Below, piece after piece: positions 11,081 through 19,251 of a stretch of 55,369 nucleotides of DNA (position 1 is the stretch's first letter; each line of letters begins with the position of its first letter). The notes below the pieces were generated by a model. It saw only the letters and a list, made by a program, of their open reading frames with translations. It was not told the origin of the DNA and searched no databases. Source of the DNA: Verrucomicrobiota bacterium (GTDB lineage: Bacteria; Verrucomicrobiota; Verrucomicrobiia; Opitutales; Opitutaceae); assembly GCA_023433275.1 (NCBI GenBank), contig JAEZDN010000133.1, forward strand, positions 1 through 55,369, written 5' to 3'. Made by a program: the position numbers and the translations under genes.

Positions 11081-12121
11081 ATGTTATCCCCCCAATTTCA
11101 AGGCCGCGACGTCGTGCGTTGGGGCATCGTGGGCTGCGGGGATGTGACCGAGGTCAAAAGCGGGCCGGGCTTTCGGCATGCCGAGGGATCCCAGCTGGTG
11201 GCGGTGATGCGGCGCAACGGCGCGCTGGCGGCGGACTATGCGCGGCGTCATGGCGTGCCCCGCTGGTACGACGACGCGGCGCAGTTGATCGCCGATGCCG
11301 AGGTGGATGCGGTGTATGTCGCGACCCCGCCGGACACGCATTGCCACTACGCCTTGCTCGCGGCGGCGGCGGGCAAGCCGGCCTACGTCGAGAAACCGAT
11401 GGCGCGGCACACGCCGGAGTGCGACCGGATGATTGCGGCGTTCGAGGCGGCGGGGCAGAAATTGTTCGTCGCCTACTATCGACGCGCCCTCCCGCGGTGG
11501 ACTCAGATCCAGGACCATATCCGGGGTGGGGCGCTGGGGCGCCTGACGAGCGTGACGTATCGGCTGGCCCAGCCCAAGCACCTGGGACCGCCGGTCTGGC
11601 GCACGTGCGTGGAGCAGGCGGGAAGCGGGCATTTCCTGGACTTGGTTTCGCACGCGCTCGACCTGGTCGACTACCTCGTTGGACCGCTGACGATGGTGCA
11701 GGGCCAGGCGGCCAACCGGGTTTCATCCTATGCGGCGGAGGATACGGTCGCGGGGAGCTTCCTGGCGGGCGGCGTGCCCGGGGCGGTGACGTGCAACTTC
11801 GCCGCCGCGCTGCCGGATGACCTGCTGACGATCACGGGATCGAAGGGGGAAATCCGGGTGCCGGTGCTGGGCCATGAGCCCGTGGTGGTCGAAACGCCCG
11901 CTGGATTGCAGCGGTGGGACATCCCGCCGCCGCCGCACATCGCCCAACCCCTCATTCAGACGGTGGTCGACGATTTGCTGGGGCGCGACACGTGTCCGAG
12001 CACGGGCGAGTCCGCGCGTCGCACCTCGCAGGTGATGGATGCCATGCTCGAGGGCTTCTATGGCGGACGGCAGGATGAGTTCTGGAATCGTCCGGAAACC
12101 TGGCCCGGCCGCCGCGGTTAA
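11081..12121 (+). CDS. Gfo/Idh/MocA-family oxidoreductase, cytoplasmic
   Basis: This is a 346-residue protein from the ATG reading MLSPQFQGRDVVRWGIVGCG, where the Rossmann motif GIVGCGDV appears at once. Further marks are VATPPDTHCHYALLAAAAGK and the catalytic-lysine motif YVEKPMARHTPECD, then the C-terminal alpha/beta domain (GSGHFLDLVSHALDLVDYLVG). No signal peptide is present, so it acts in the cytoplasm, unlike its relative at 8644. It sits 14 bases upstream of the DUF1080 gene on the same strand, so the two are probably one transcript. Members act on sugars, inositols or keto-sugars; the substrate here is unknown. Confidence 0.9.
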   Translation: MLSPQFQGRDVVRWGIVGCGDVTEVKSGPGFRHAEGSQLVAVMRRNGALAADYARRHGVPRWYDDAAQLIADAEVDAVYVATPPDTHCHYALLAAAAGKPAYVEKPMARHTPECDRMIAAFEAAGQKLFVAYYRRALPRWTQIQDHIRGGALGRLTSVTYRLAQPKHLGPPVWRTCVEQAGSGHFLDLVSHALDLVDYLVGPLTMVQGQAANRVSSYAAEDTVAGSFLAGGVPGAVTCNFAAALPDDLLTITGSKGEIRVPVLGHEPVVVETPAGLQRWDIPPPPHIAQPLIQTVVDDLLGRDTCPSTGESARRTSQVMDAMLEGFYGGRQDEFWNRPETWPGRRG

Positions 12122-12135
12122 ATTTTATCCATTCC

Positions 12136-13614
12136 ATGAACCTATCCCGCCTGATTCCTTTCGTGGTCGCTTTCGCGCTACCCGTGTCATTTCTCGCCGC
12201 CGCGGACCACGGGTGGATTTCACTGTTCGACGGCAAGACGCTCAACGGGTGGAGAACCTCGGAGAATCCGTCGTCCCCGCGCGTGGCCGATGGCATGCTG
12301 GTGGCGGAGGGCAAGCGGGCGCACGTCTTTTATGTCGGCGAGGACGGCCGGGCGGAGTTCGAGAATTTCGAATTGGAACTCGAGGTGAAGACGGAGCCCG
12401 GGGCGAACTCGGGCGTTTATTTCCTCACGCGCTGGCAGGACTCGGGCTGGCCCAACGCGGGTTTCGAGGCGCAGGTGAACAACCGCCAGCCGCCGTTCAA
12501 GGAGTACGATTACCGGGAGAACAAGAAGACGGCGAGCCTCTATGGCACGCGCAACCTCTACAAGCCGCTCGCGGAGGACGGAGAGTGGTTCACCATGAAC
12601 ATCAGGGTGGCGCGACCGCGCGTGGAGATCCGGTTGAACGGCCGTCTCGTCTCCAGTTATGTCGAACCCGCCAACCCGGTGCTGCCGTCGCCCGGGCCGC
12701 AGATCAACCGGCTCGGCAAGGGCACCTTCGCGTTGCAATGCCACGACGAGGACAGCCGCGCCTATTATCGCAGCATCCGGGTGCGCCGTCTGCCGCCGGG
12801 CGAGGATGCCAGCGTGACGAAACCGGTTTACAGCGAACAGGACCTGCAACGGCTGGCGATCGGCAAGGACAACTTTCCGATCGTGGACCTGCGCGTGACC
12901 GCGGACGGTGCATTGGCGGGGGCGGAGTTGGAAGCGCTGCGCCTGCGGACCGGCATCTTTCCCGGAGTCGTGTTTGCGGCGGAGGCCTTTCCGAGCGACT
13001 CGACCGCCATTGCCGCGGCTGCGGCCCTGAAGGACGTCCCGGTTTTCGCGGGGCTCGACGTTTCCGGTTTCGCTTTCGCCACCGCCGTTCCCGGCGGCTC
13101 GAACCTGACAACCTCGGCCCTGGCCGCCTTCGATTATCTGCTGGTGACGAAAAGCGCTGACGCAATCGGCGGCGATTTTCTGAACATGACGGAGGCCGCG
13201 GCGAATGAGGCGAGGATGGACAACCACGTGGACTCGGTGGTGCACCTGATCGAAACCCAGCCGATCGATGTGTATGCGAATGTGATGGTGCTGCCACGGG
13301 GAATCCATGGATCGCCGGAGGAGCGTTGGACCGAAGCGCGCATGCAAAAGGTCATCGCCGCCGCGGCCAGGCATGGCGTTGCTTTCGAGATCAACCGGCA
13401 CGTGCCCACACCGTCTTTGAAGTTCATTCAATTGGCGAAGGCCGCGGGCGTGAAGTTTACGGTCGGAGCAGACGCTGCGACCCCGGCCAACTACGAGGAC
13501 TGGGCTTATATCCTGGAAGTCCAGCGAAAGGATAAGGCGAATCTCGGGTGGCGGGATATGTGGGTGCCGGGTCATTTTCCCACGCGCGCGCAGAAGGCGC
13601 TGCTCAAAAATTAA
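12136..13614 (+). CDS. Secreted DUF1080 (3-keto-glycoside hydrolase-like) protein fused to a degenerate PHP-like domain
   Basis: The product has 492 residues and a signal peptide (about 1-22). Residues 26-218 form a DUF1080 domain: the hallmark start GWISLFDGKTLNGWR, then SGVYFLTRW, AGFEAQVNN and a closing GTFALQCHDEDSRAYYRSIR. DUF1080 proteins act on 3-keto-glycosides and have a lectin-like fold. Residues 245-492 resemble a PHP metallo-phosphoesterase (DLRVTADGAL near 251; VAFEINRHVPTPSLKFIQL, then KAAGVKFTVGADA near 415-446), but the usual DLHxHT and SDAH metal motifs read DLRVT and ADAAT. The second domain is therefore probably not a working metal enzyme. It follows an oxidoreductase by 14 bases. 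Confidence 0.85.
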   Translation: MNLSRLIPFVVAFALPVSFLAAADHGWISLFDGKTLNGWRTSENPSSPRVADGMLVAEGKRAHVFYVGEDGRAEFENFELELEVKTEPGANSGVYFLTRWQDSGWPNAGFEAQVNNRQPPFKEYDYRENKKTASLYGTRNLYKPLAEDGEWFTMNIRVARPRVEIRLNGRLVSSYVEPANPVLPSPGPQINRLGKGTFALQCHDEDSRAYYRSIRVRRLPPGEDASVTKPVYSEQDLQRLAIGKDNFPIVDLRVTADGALAGAELEALRLRTGIFPGVVFAAEAFPSDSTAIAAAAALKDVPVFAGLDVSGFAFATAVPGGSNLTTSALAAFDYLLVTKSADAIGGDFLNMTEAAANEARMDNHVDSVVHLIETQPIDVYANVMVLPRGIHGSPEERWTEARMQKVIAAAARHGVAFEINRHVPTPSLKFIQLAKAAGVKFTVGADAATPANYEDWAYILEVQRKDKANLGWRDMWVPGHFPTRAQKALLKN

Positions 13615-13621
13615 AGTTGAA

Positions 13622-13655
13622 GGAGCCGGGCGGCTAACGCTGGCTGCCCGGTTCC
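13622..13655 (+). terminator. Hairpin after the DUF1080 gene
   Basis: Arms GGAGCCGGGCGGCT (13622-13635) and GGCTGCCCGGTTCC (13642-13655) pair over about 13 positions with a G-U pair and a 6 nt loop, starting 8 bases after the stop. There is no T-tract, so it is either a weak terminator or a GGAG-headed REP-type hairpin. Confidence 0.45.
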
Positions 13656-13791
13656 TGATGGCTGACTTCACTTCATTCCTTTGCCGGGGCCTGTTGGCGG
13701 GCGATGCGGAGCGTACGCCGCGGGCCGGAATGTCGAATCGCCCGGGAGTCGGCTCGCACGGTGCGATCCGGAGGCGAGGCGTCCGTCTGCA

Positions 13792-14145
13792 ATGAGCCTG
13801 TCGCATCCTCAACTCCTGTTCCTTGCCTGGCTTGGGGCCACCAGCCTCGCGGCCTTTGTCCTTTTCGGCTACGACAAGTGGCAGGCGGGGCGCAAGGGCG
13901 GCCGGGTGGCGGAAGCCACGCTTTGTTGGATCAGTGCGCTGGGTGGCTGGCCGGGCGGATTGCTCGCGATCCTTGTTTTTCGGCACAAGTCGGCCAAGGG
14001 ATCGTTCCAGCTTAAATTCGCGGCCGCCTTCCTGGTGTGGGCGGCGTTGCTTTATGCGGTCTGGCGCTGGACGCCGTCGAATTGGGCGTTCCGCGGCGGG
14101 GTCGCCGCGGCTCCAAAGGACAGCCGATCTTCAACATGCGGGTGA
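13792..14145 (+). CDS. DUF1294 small membrane protein
   Basis: This gene encodes a 117-residue integral membrane protein. An N-terminal hydrophobic helix (LLFLAWLGATSLAAFVLFGY) leads into the family motif FGYDKWQAGRKGGRVAEATL, then LGGWPGGLLAILVFRHKSAKGSF and a last helix (FAAAFLVWAALLYAVW). DUF1294 proteins are short inner-membrane proteins of unknown function, sometimes fused to cold-shock domains. The tail after RWTPSNW is encoded by a REP-like hairpin (14091-14114) and looks acquired. The end overlaps the next gene by 10 bases. Confidence 0.82.
   Translation: MSLSHPQLLFLAWLGATSLAAFVLFGYDKWQAGRKGGRVAEATLCWISALGGWPGGLLAILVFRHKSAKGSFQLKFAAAFLVWAALLYAVWRWTPSNWAFRGGVAAAPKDSRSSTCG
14091..14114 (-). 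repeat. REP-like hairpin inside the DUF1294 coding end, GGAG head
   Basis: Arms CCGCGGCG (14091-14098) and CGCCGCGG (14103-14110) pair perfectly around GGGT and are followed by CTCC, that is a GGAG head on the minus strand. The architecture matches the other GGAG-headed hairpins in the window. It is translated as part of the protein tail (RGGVAAAP). Confidence 0.65.
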
Positions 14146-14861
14146 TGTGCTACCGCTGTTTCTGGCCGCAGCCGCTGTGCTGGTGCGGGTCACTCCGGCC
14201 GATGGCGACGGCCACACGCTTCGTGTTCCTGATGCATCCCAAGGAATTCAAGGAGGAGAAAGCGGGCACGGGGCGCCTGACGCATCTCTGCCTGCCGAAC
14301 AGTGAGCTGCACATGGGAATTGGATTTCAAAAGGACGACGCGGTGCAGGCTCTGCTGGATGATACGAGGAACTGCTGCGTGTTGCTCTATCCGGGACGGG
14401 AGGCGCGAAACCTTTCCGCCGGGGAATTTGCGGCGAAGGAATTGCAGGGGCGCCGGCTGGTGGTGTTCCTGCTCGATGCGACCTGGCCGCTCGCGCGCAA
14501 GATGCTCCGCCTGAGTCCGAACCTGCAGGCGCTGCCGCGCATCATGTTCACGCCGACGGCGCCGAGCCGCTATATCATCAAGCAACAGCCGCAGGCCGGA
14601 TGCCTGTCGACCCTGGAGGCGGTGCATGAACTGATGCTGGCGTTGGAGAAAGGCGGATTGGATCGGTACGAGGAGCCCGCGCAATTGCTCGGAATCTTCG
14701 ACCGCATGCAGCGCTTTCAGATGGAGTGCGCCGCGGATCCGACCCGGGGCGGGTATCGGCGGCGCGCGTATTCCGATCCGACGGAACGACGGAAATCGCG
14801 AGCGGATCGGGGGAATCGCCGGGACAATTACTTGAAGACGGAGCCGCCGGGCGGGGTGTGA
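14136..14861 (+). CDS. DTW-domain tRNA-uridine aminocarboxypropyltransferase-like protein
   Basis: The 241-residue product starts MRVMCYRCFWPQPLCWCG, a cysteine cluster that probably binds a metal, and contains the DTW-type motif LLDATWPLARKM (about residue 120), followed by FTPTAPSRYIIKQQP and STLEAVHELM, all typical of the family. Characterised DTW enzymes transfer the aminocarboxypropyl group of SAM to uridine in tRNA, making acp3U. The C-terminal 40 residues are basic and low-complexity. The frame opens further upstream, but that part lies in DUF1294 and the REP hairpin; an ATG 9 bases downstream is also possible. Confidence 0.85.
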   Translation: MRVMCYRCFWPQPLCWCGSLRPMATATRFVFLMHPKEFKEEKAGTGRLTHLCLPNSELHMGIGFQKDDAVQALLDDTRNCCVLLYPGREARNLSAGEFAAKELQGRRLVVFLLDATWPLARKMLRLSPNLQALPRIMFTPTAPSRYIIKQQPQAGCLSTLEAVHELMLALEKGGLDRYEEPAQLLGIFDRMQRFQMECAADPTRGGYRRRAYSDPTERRKSRADRGNRRDNYLKTEPPGGV

Positions 14862-14918
14862 ACCTGTTCTGCGGTTGGAGAAAAGGCGTGGACGAGCAGT
14901 TGCCGCGGATCAAGCAAC

Positions 14919-14941
14919 CGGCCCGAGGGCGGGCGGCTCCA
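14919..14941 (-). repeat. REP-like hairpin, GGAG head
   Basis: On the minus strand a GGAG head is followed by CCGCCCGCCCTCGGGCC, which contains the short palindrome GCCCTCGGGC. It lies in the 267-base gap between the DTW gene and the next, convergent gene. Confidence 0.5.
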
Positions 14942-14993
14942 GAAAGGCAAGGGAGACGAAAGTTTTCGAAAGGGGATACGCCGCGCCACGACA

Positions 14994-15018
14994 GGGCGCA
15001 GCAAGACTGCGCCCCTAC
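14994..15018 (-). repeat. REP-like hairpin, GTAG head
   Basis: Stem GGGCGCAG (14994-15001) and CTGCGCCC (15007-15014) around CAAGA, followed by CTAC. It differs from the copy at 13-37 by a single loop base. Confidence 0.75.
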
Positions 15019-15128
15019 ACCGTCAAGGCATGCGCCAAAGGCTTCTCGCGCGGATGTCGTCGCGAGCGACAAGCCAAGCGTGGTCGCGGGCGAGACGTTC
15101 GTGGGCCGGTGGAGTTCGCGGGCGCAGT

Positions 15129-16073
15129 CTAGCGGGACTCTTCCGCTTTCGGCTTCAGGATGATCAGGGGAGCGAGCTTCACGGTGCCGGTGGTGATCTT
15201 CGGTCGGACGGTCTTGACCTCGGCCGTGGTTTGACCGGCGAAAAGGGCGGCAACCTTGCTCATGCGATCGAGTGCCGATTGGAAATTATTACCCGGGGAG
15301 CTGATGTTCAGGTGCATGGTCCAGACGGGGCGGTTGCCCGGAACTGAAGGGGTTTTGGATTTCAGTTCGTAGGCCTTGATGATGATGAAATACCTTTCCT
15401 TGTTCAGATCGTAGCGCAGCGAGCGCTCCAGTTCCGATGTCCAGGAACGCTTGCCGAGGCGATGGAGTTCATCCGCGTAGCCCAGGAGCGCGACGTTGGT
15501 GCTGTTGCGCGATTGCTGGGAAAAATCGTCGGTGAGCTCGTTCAACCGGTCGAAGTCCTGCTCCTGCTGGAAGCCTTCGCCGTATCCCATGGTCATCTCC
15601 TGGGGCAGGCCGTCGAATGCTCCCTCGACATCCATGGTCACGCCCGCCGCATCCATCATTTCCTTATGGACGTGGTTGTGGTCGATATCCTGGGTGACCT
15701 GCGCAGTCATCTCCTGCAGGCCAACCTTGGGCAAGGTCGTGCCCCAATGGACGAGCAGGAGGAGGTCTGATTCCTCCGCGGAAGGTCCCGGAAAATACTG
15801 TCGTTTCGCGAGCTCGGGCGCCAGAAACCCGGCGATTTCCCGAAACGTCATGCGTTCGATGGAGCGGTCCACCGTGTGGCCCTTGTAGTGGTTGCCCTCC
15901 ATGAAGACATAGCTCTGCGGTTTGGGTTGTCCGTCCTCCCCGGTGCGCGCCTGTTCATAATCGGGGTTGGCCCGGGCGATCACGACGACGTTCTTGTCGG
16001 CCCGCAGCGGGGCAACGATCGCGGCCAGCGGGGCAACGATCAGAATGAACCGGATGAGGCTGGGGGAACTCAT
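15129..16073 (-). CDS. Exported hypothetical protein
   Basis: This gene encodes 314 residues with a signal peptide (IRFILIVAPLAAIVAPLRA, followed by a charged mature start DKNVVVIARANPDYEQ). The mature protein is soluble and of mixed composition, with SYVFMEGNHYKGHTVDRSIE near residue 55, SDLLLLVHWGTTLP near 102 and ERYFIIIKAYELKSKTP near 236. The WTMHLNISSPGNNFQSALDRM stretch near 254 suggests a lipoprotein-like outer-envelope protein. I do not recognise a family. The signal-peptide coding region contains a short direct repeat (GGGGCAACGATC at 16010 and 16028). It lies downstream of a YqeY-like gene, perhaps at the end of a leftward run of genes. Confidence 0.65.
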   Translation of the reverse strand: MSSPSLIRFILIVAPLAAIVAPLRADKNVVVIARANPDYEQARTGEDGQPKPQSYVFMEGNHYKGHTVDRSIERMTFREIAGFLAPELAKRQYFPGPSAEESDLLLLVHWGTTLPKVGLQEMTAQVTQDIDHNHVHKEMMDAAGVTMDVEGAFDGLPQEMTMGYGEGFQQEQDFDRLNELTDDFSQQSRNSTNVALLGYADELHRLGKRSWTSELERSLRYDLNKERYFIIIKAYELKSKTPSVPGNRPVWTMHLNISSPGNNFQSALDRMSKVAALFAGQTTAEVKTVRPKITTGTVKLAPLIILKPKAEESR

Positions 16074-16229
16074 GGCGGTGGACTTCAGATCAGGGGCGGG
16101 GGCGCGCAGCGAGTCACGACGTCGGACGTCGGACAGTTCCGCACGACGGACCAGCGGACCGGGTGCCCCGGGGGAGTTGGGCGGGCCGCACCAGGCATCG
16201 ACAAGGAGTTGGTCTGCCCCCGAAAACCC

Positions 16230-16682
16230 TCAAGGCAACCGTGCCTGGATGAGTTTGCTGGCCGCGCCGAAGTCGATGAGCCCGGCCTCGGGCCGTTGCT
16301 TGAGCGCGCCGATGACCTTGCCCATTTCCTTTTTGGAGGTGGCGCCACTGGCGGCAATCACTTCGGCCACGAGCGCCTCGAGTTGGGCAGGTTCGAGGCC
16401 CTTGGGCAGGTAACGCTCCAGAATCGCGATTTCGGCGGAATTCGCGGCGACCAGGTCGGCGCGTCCGCCTTTTTCGAATTCCGTGCGCGCGTCGGTGAGG
16501 TTTTTCACGGCCTTGCGGAAGGTGGCCGTCACGAGCGGCTCGTCGATTTCCTTGCTGGCATCCATGGCCGCGCGCTGGATGGCGGCGTCCATGGTGCGGA
16601 GGGCGGTGGCGGTGGCGGCATCCCGCGCCTTCATGGCGGTTATGATGTCGGCGCGAAGCTTGTCGTAGGTCGGCGAGGGCAT
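16230..16682 (-). CDS. GatB/YqeY domain protein
   Basis: The 150-residue product matches the stand-alone YqeY family, related to the tail domain of the GatB subunit of the tRNA-dependent amidotransferase. It starts with a helical bundle (MPSPTYDKLRADIITAMKAR) and carries the family features AILERYLPKGLEPAQLEALV and GATSKKEMGKVIGALKQRP. The ATG used begins this conserved start; the same frame continues upstream over the FKBP gene only as a shadow. It is probably co-transcribed with the FKBP gene 32 bases upstream. The biochemical role of free YqeY is not settled. Confidence 0.88.
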   Translation of the reverse strand: MPSPTYDKLRADIITAMKARDAATATALRTMDAAIQRAAMDASKEIDEPLVTATFRKAVKNLTDARTEFEKGGRADLVAANSAEIAILERYLPKGLEPAQLEALVAEVIAASGATSKKEMGKVIGALKQRPEAGLIDFGAASKLIQARLP

Positions 16683-16714
16683 GTTAGCGGGGTAACGGTT
16701 GGGGGTGCGGGACC

Positions 16715-17047
16715 TCAGCCGATGGCGAGAAGTTCGACCTCGAAAATCAACGTGGCGTTGGGCGGGATCGCGCCGGGATAGCCGCCCGCGCCGTACCCGA
16801 GGTGGGGCGGGATGGTGAGCTTGACCTTGTCGCCGACGCGCATGGTGGCGACGCCCTGGTCCCAGCCGCCGATCACCTGGCGCATGCCGAGGCCGAACTG
16901 GAAGGGCTCGTCCCGATCGACGGAGCTGTCGAACTTGCTGCCGTCCGTGAGCCACCCGGTGTAGTGGACGGTCACGAGATCGCCCTTCTTGGGGGACGCG
17001 CCGGAGCCGGTGATGAGTTTTTCGATGATGAGCTGATCGTTGGCCAT
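16715..17047 (-). CDS. FKBP-type peptidyl-prolyl cis-trans isomerase
   Basis: This is a 110-residue single-domain FKBP, which catalyses rotation of proline peptide bonds during protein folding. It shows VTVHYTGWLTDGSKFDSS, PFQFGLGMRQVIGGWDQGV and YGAGGYPGAIPPNATLIFEV, which form the conserved active site and hydrophobic pocket. No signal peptide is present, so it is cytoplasmic. It lies between a Gre-like gene 126 bases upstream and the YqeY-like gene. Confidence 0.95.
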   Translation of the reverse strand: MANDQLIIEKLITGSGASPKKGDLVTVHYTGWLTDGSKFDSSVDRDEPFQFGLGMRQVIGGWDQGVATMRVGDKVKLTIPPHLGYGAGGYPGAIPPNATLIFEVELLAIG

Positions 17048-17173
17048 GCCTGGACTGAATCGGAGCCGCGAATGGCGTCAACGGGTGAATCGGGAAGCGC
17101 CGTGCAGCCGAGACCACCGGCAGCGTGCCGGCAGGTGCGCTGTTTGCGCCGAAGGGGGAAGGTTCCCCGCAAT

Positions 17174-17656
17174 TCAGGCAATGCGGCTGATCGTGAGCTC
17201 GCTGCGCTTGCCCCCGAGGGAGGTCGCGATTCGGTCGCCGAGGCGGCGGCCAACGAGTTCACGGCCGAGGGGAGACTGCGGGGTGATGACCATCACCGTG
17301 GAGCCCTCGAACTCAACCTCGGTACCGCCGGCGCGCGGACCGATGAAATAATGGGCCGGGCGCGCCGACGCGTCCGACACTGTGACCAGCGAACCGAGGC
17401 TGATGGGTTCACCGGGGGCGGCGACGCGCGGGTTCAGGGCGCGAAACTGGGCGACGGCGAGCGCGGCTTCCTCCGCCGCCTTGGATTGGCCGTGGGCCAG
17501 GTAGGAGGCCTCGAGGCCGCGGGTGTCGTATTTGTCCTCGGCCTTGTTTTCCTCGTCGGTGGCCTCGGCATGCGTGGCGAGCGCGGCGGACGTGAGCAGG
17601 TCGACTTCGGACTGGAGGCGGGCGAGGATGCCGGCGAGGAGTTCGGCTTTGGGCAT
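17174..17656 (-). CDS. GreA/GreB-family C-terminal domain protein (second Gre-like factor)
   Basis: This is a 160-residue protein with an N-terminal helical hairpin (LLAGILARLQSEVDLLTSAA, then EENKAEDKYDTRGLEASYLA, residues 6-52) and a C-terminal FKBP-like domain ending in ITPQSPLGRELVGRRLGDRI, the closing motif of Gre factors. The hairpin tip has the acidic run DEENKAEDKYD. This is the shorter 'transcription elongation factor-like' subgroup found in many bacteria, possibly an RNA polymerase secondary-channel regulator. It begins 2 bases after the preceding gene stops, so translation is probably coupled. Confidence 0.8.
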   Translation of the reverse strand: MPKAELLAGILARLQSEVDLLTSAALATHAEATDEENKAEDKYDTRGLEASYLAHGQSKAAEEAALAVAQFRALNPRVAAPGEPISLGSLVTVSDASARPAHYFIGPRAGGTEVEFEGSTVMVITPQSPLGRELVGRRLGDRIATSLGGKRSELTISRIA

Positions 17657-17658
17657 GG

Positions 17659-18321
17659 TCAGGGAGTGCGCGGCCGGTCGTTGGTGAAGGTGAGCCGGCC
17701 GGACAGGGCGAGGAGACGGGCGGAGAGTTTCTCGTCCTCCTGCTCGCGGGTCAGGCGGTAGGTGCTGCGTTGCATGGCGCGCTCGGAAATTTCCGTGCTG
17801 ATGGCGTACACGTGGCGATGACGGACGAAGATGAGGGTGCCGCGCTTGGCGGTGATGGGCTCGGTAAGTCCGTCAACCACGCGGGTGTAATCCTCGAACT
17901 CGGAGCCGCCCGGCAGGAGCACGTAGCCAATGAGCGCCCCGTCGAGCAACTCGGGAAGATAGCGGGCGCTCTCGACCCGGGAGCCGGGAAACCGCTGCTC
18001 GAAATTGGCCATGACGATATCGGTCAGGAAATAGAGGAGGTAATCCCGCTGCCCGCGGGTGTCGAATTCCCAGCGCTGCGTCGCGTCGAGTTCGAAGCAC
18101 GCGATGCTGACATGAGTTCCATAGTTATCCTGGAACGTGACCACGTTCCGCGAATCGCTGATCTCGCCGCCGAGTTCCGGCAGCACCGGGGCGCGCACGC
18201 GGAATTGTCCCGTGGGCGACACGTACGTGTCCCCGTCCATCAGCCCGAGCAGCGGGGCGGCGGCGGCCGAATCCGCCGCCAGCACGCAGCCGAGGAGCAG
18301 GGGCAGGATGAACCGGGACAT
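17659..18321 (-). CDS. Exported hypothetical protein
   Basis: The product has 220 residues with a signal peptide (MSRFILPLLLGCVLAADSAA). The mature part has SPTGQFRVRAPVLPELGGEI and VTFQDNYGTHVSIACFELDA, a pattern seen in secreted PVC proteins that handle a user-defined small domain, and a helical C-terminus (ERAMQRSTYRLTREQEDEKL). The family is not recognised. The start is the ATG that opens this signal peptide; the open frame upstream runs antiparallel through rsmA in another frame and is a shadow. It follows rsmA by 44 bases and precedes the Gre-like gene by 2. Confidence 0.7.
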   Translation of the reverse strand: MSRFILPLLLGCVLAADSAAAAPLLGLMDGDTYVSPTGQFRVRAPVLPELGGEISDSRNVVTFQDNYGTHVSIACFELDATQRWEFDTRGQRDYLLYFLTDIVMANFEQRFPGSRVESARYLPELLDGALIGYVLLPGGSEFEDYTRVVDGLTEPITAKRGTLIFVRHRHVYAISTEISERAMQRSTYRLTREQEDEKLSARLLALSGRLTFTNDRPRTP

Positions 18322-18365
18322 GGGCGAAAAAGTTGAGCGGGAAGCCACGGGTTGGCAAGTGAGGC

Positions 18366-19190
18366 TCAGACCGCGAAGTCGCGCCAGAGTGCCACGGGGA
18401 TCTGCTCCGCCCGCGAGGCCGGGCCATGGCCGGCGGCCTGAAGGCGCTCGAACCATCGGGCGGCGGTCGCGGGCGGAAGTTTGTCGCGCAGGATCGAACC
18501 CAGCTGCTTGCGACGTTGCTGAAAGCAGGCGCGGATGAGGGCCTTCGTGTCGGACGGGAAAATGAAGGGCGTCGGATGGCGCACGAGATTCAGCAGGAAG
18601 GACTCGACGTCGGGCCGCGGGTGAAAGCAACCGGCGCCAACGCGATGGCCCGGCTCGATCGCATAGGCGGACTGCAGGAAAATGGAGATCGCGCCAAAGA
18701 GCTTGGTGCCCGGCGCGGCGATGTAGCGTTGCGCTGCTTCCTGCTGGAGCATGAGGACCATGCGCTCCGGCAGCGGGCCCGAAAGCACCGCATCCATCCA
18801 CGGGGTGGAGATGGCATACGGCAGGTTGGCCACGATCTTGAAGGCGGCGGATTTTTCCGCCGGCAGCGCGGCGAGGGGATGGTCCATGGCATCGCCCTCC
18901 AGCAAATGCAGGCGCGGGTGGGCGGGCACGAGGGTTTCGAACAGGTGGGCGTGGAGCTGCCGGTCCTTCTCGACCGCCCACACCTCGGCTCCGGCCTCGA
19001 GCAACGCGGAGGTGAGGGTGCCCAGGCCGGGCCCGACCTCGACCACGGTGTCGCCCGGCGCGATCGCGGCAAGTTCGAGGGATTTGCGGACGATATTTCC
19101 GTCGACGAGGAAGTTCTGGCCGAGAAACCGTTTCGGCTGGTGGCCGAGCCGCGTGAGCAGGTCGCGGGTGGAGGAGGGCGTCAGCGGCAT
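18366..19190 (-). CDS. rsmA: 16S rRNA dimethyladenosine transferase
   Basis: The 274-residue protein matches RsmA/KsgA, which uses SAM to dimethylate two adjacent adenines near the 3' end of 16S rRNA during 30S assembly. Motifs: KRFLGQNFLVDGNIVRK at the N-terminus, the SAM-binding VVEVGPGLGTLTSALLEAG, an acidic VWAVEKDRQLHAHL and the target-base motif IVANLPYAIST. The C-terminal helical part (ALIRACFQQRRKQLGSIL) is intact. It is cytoplasmic and lies downstream of trpC with a gap of 61 bases. Confidence 0.95.
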   Translation of the reverse strand: MPLTPSSTRDLLTRLGHQPKRFLGQNFLVDGNIVRKSLELAAIAPGDTVVEVGPGLGTLTSALLEAGAEVWAVEKDRQLHAHLFETLVPAHPRLHLLEGDAMDHPLAALPAEKSAAFKIVANLPYAISTPWMDAVLSGPLPERMVLMLQQEAAQRYIAAPGTKLFGAISIFLQSAYAIEPGHRVGAGCFHPRPDVESFLLNLVRHPTPFIFPSDTKALIRACFQQRRKQLGSILRDKLPPATAARWFERLQAAGHGPASRAEQIPVALWRDFAV

Positions 19191-19251
19191 GGGAAATCGC
19201 GCGAGGAACGGAGGACGGAAAAATCAGGCGGCCGGGACGCCGAGCAAACGA

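Noticed and set aside
12220..13986. A 588-residue leftward open frame over the DUF1080 gene
   Set aside because: The rightward product has a signal peptide and DUF1080 motifs; the leftward one is Arg/His-rich without any family feature.
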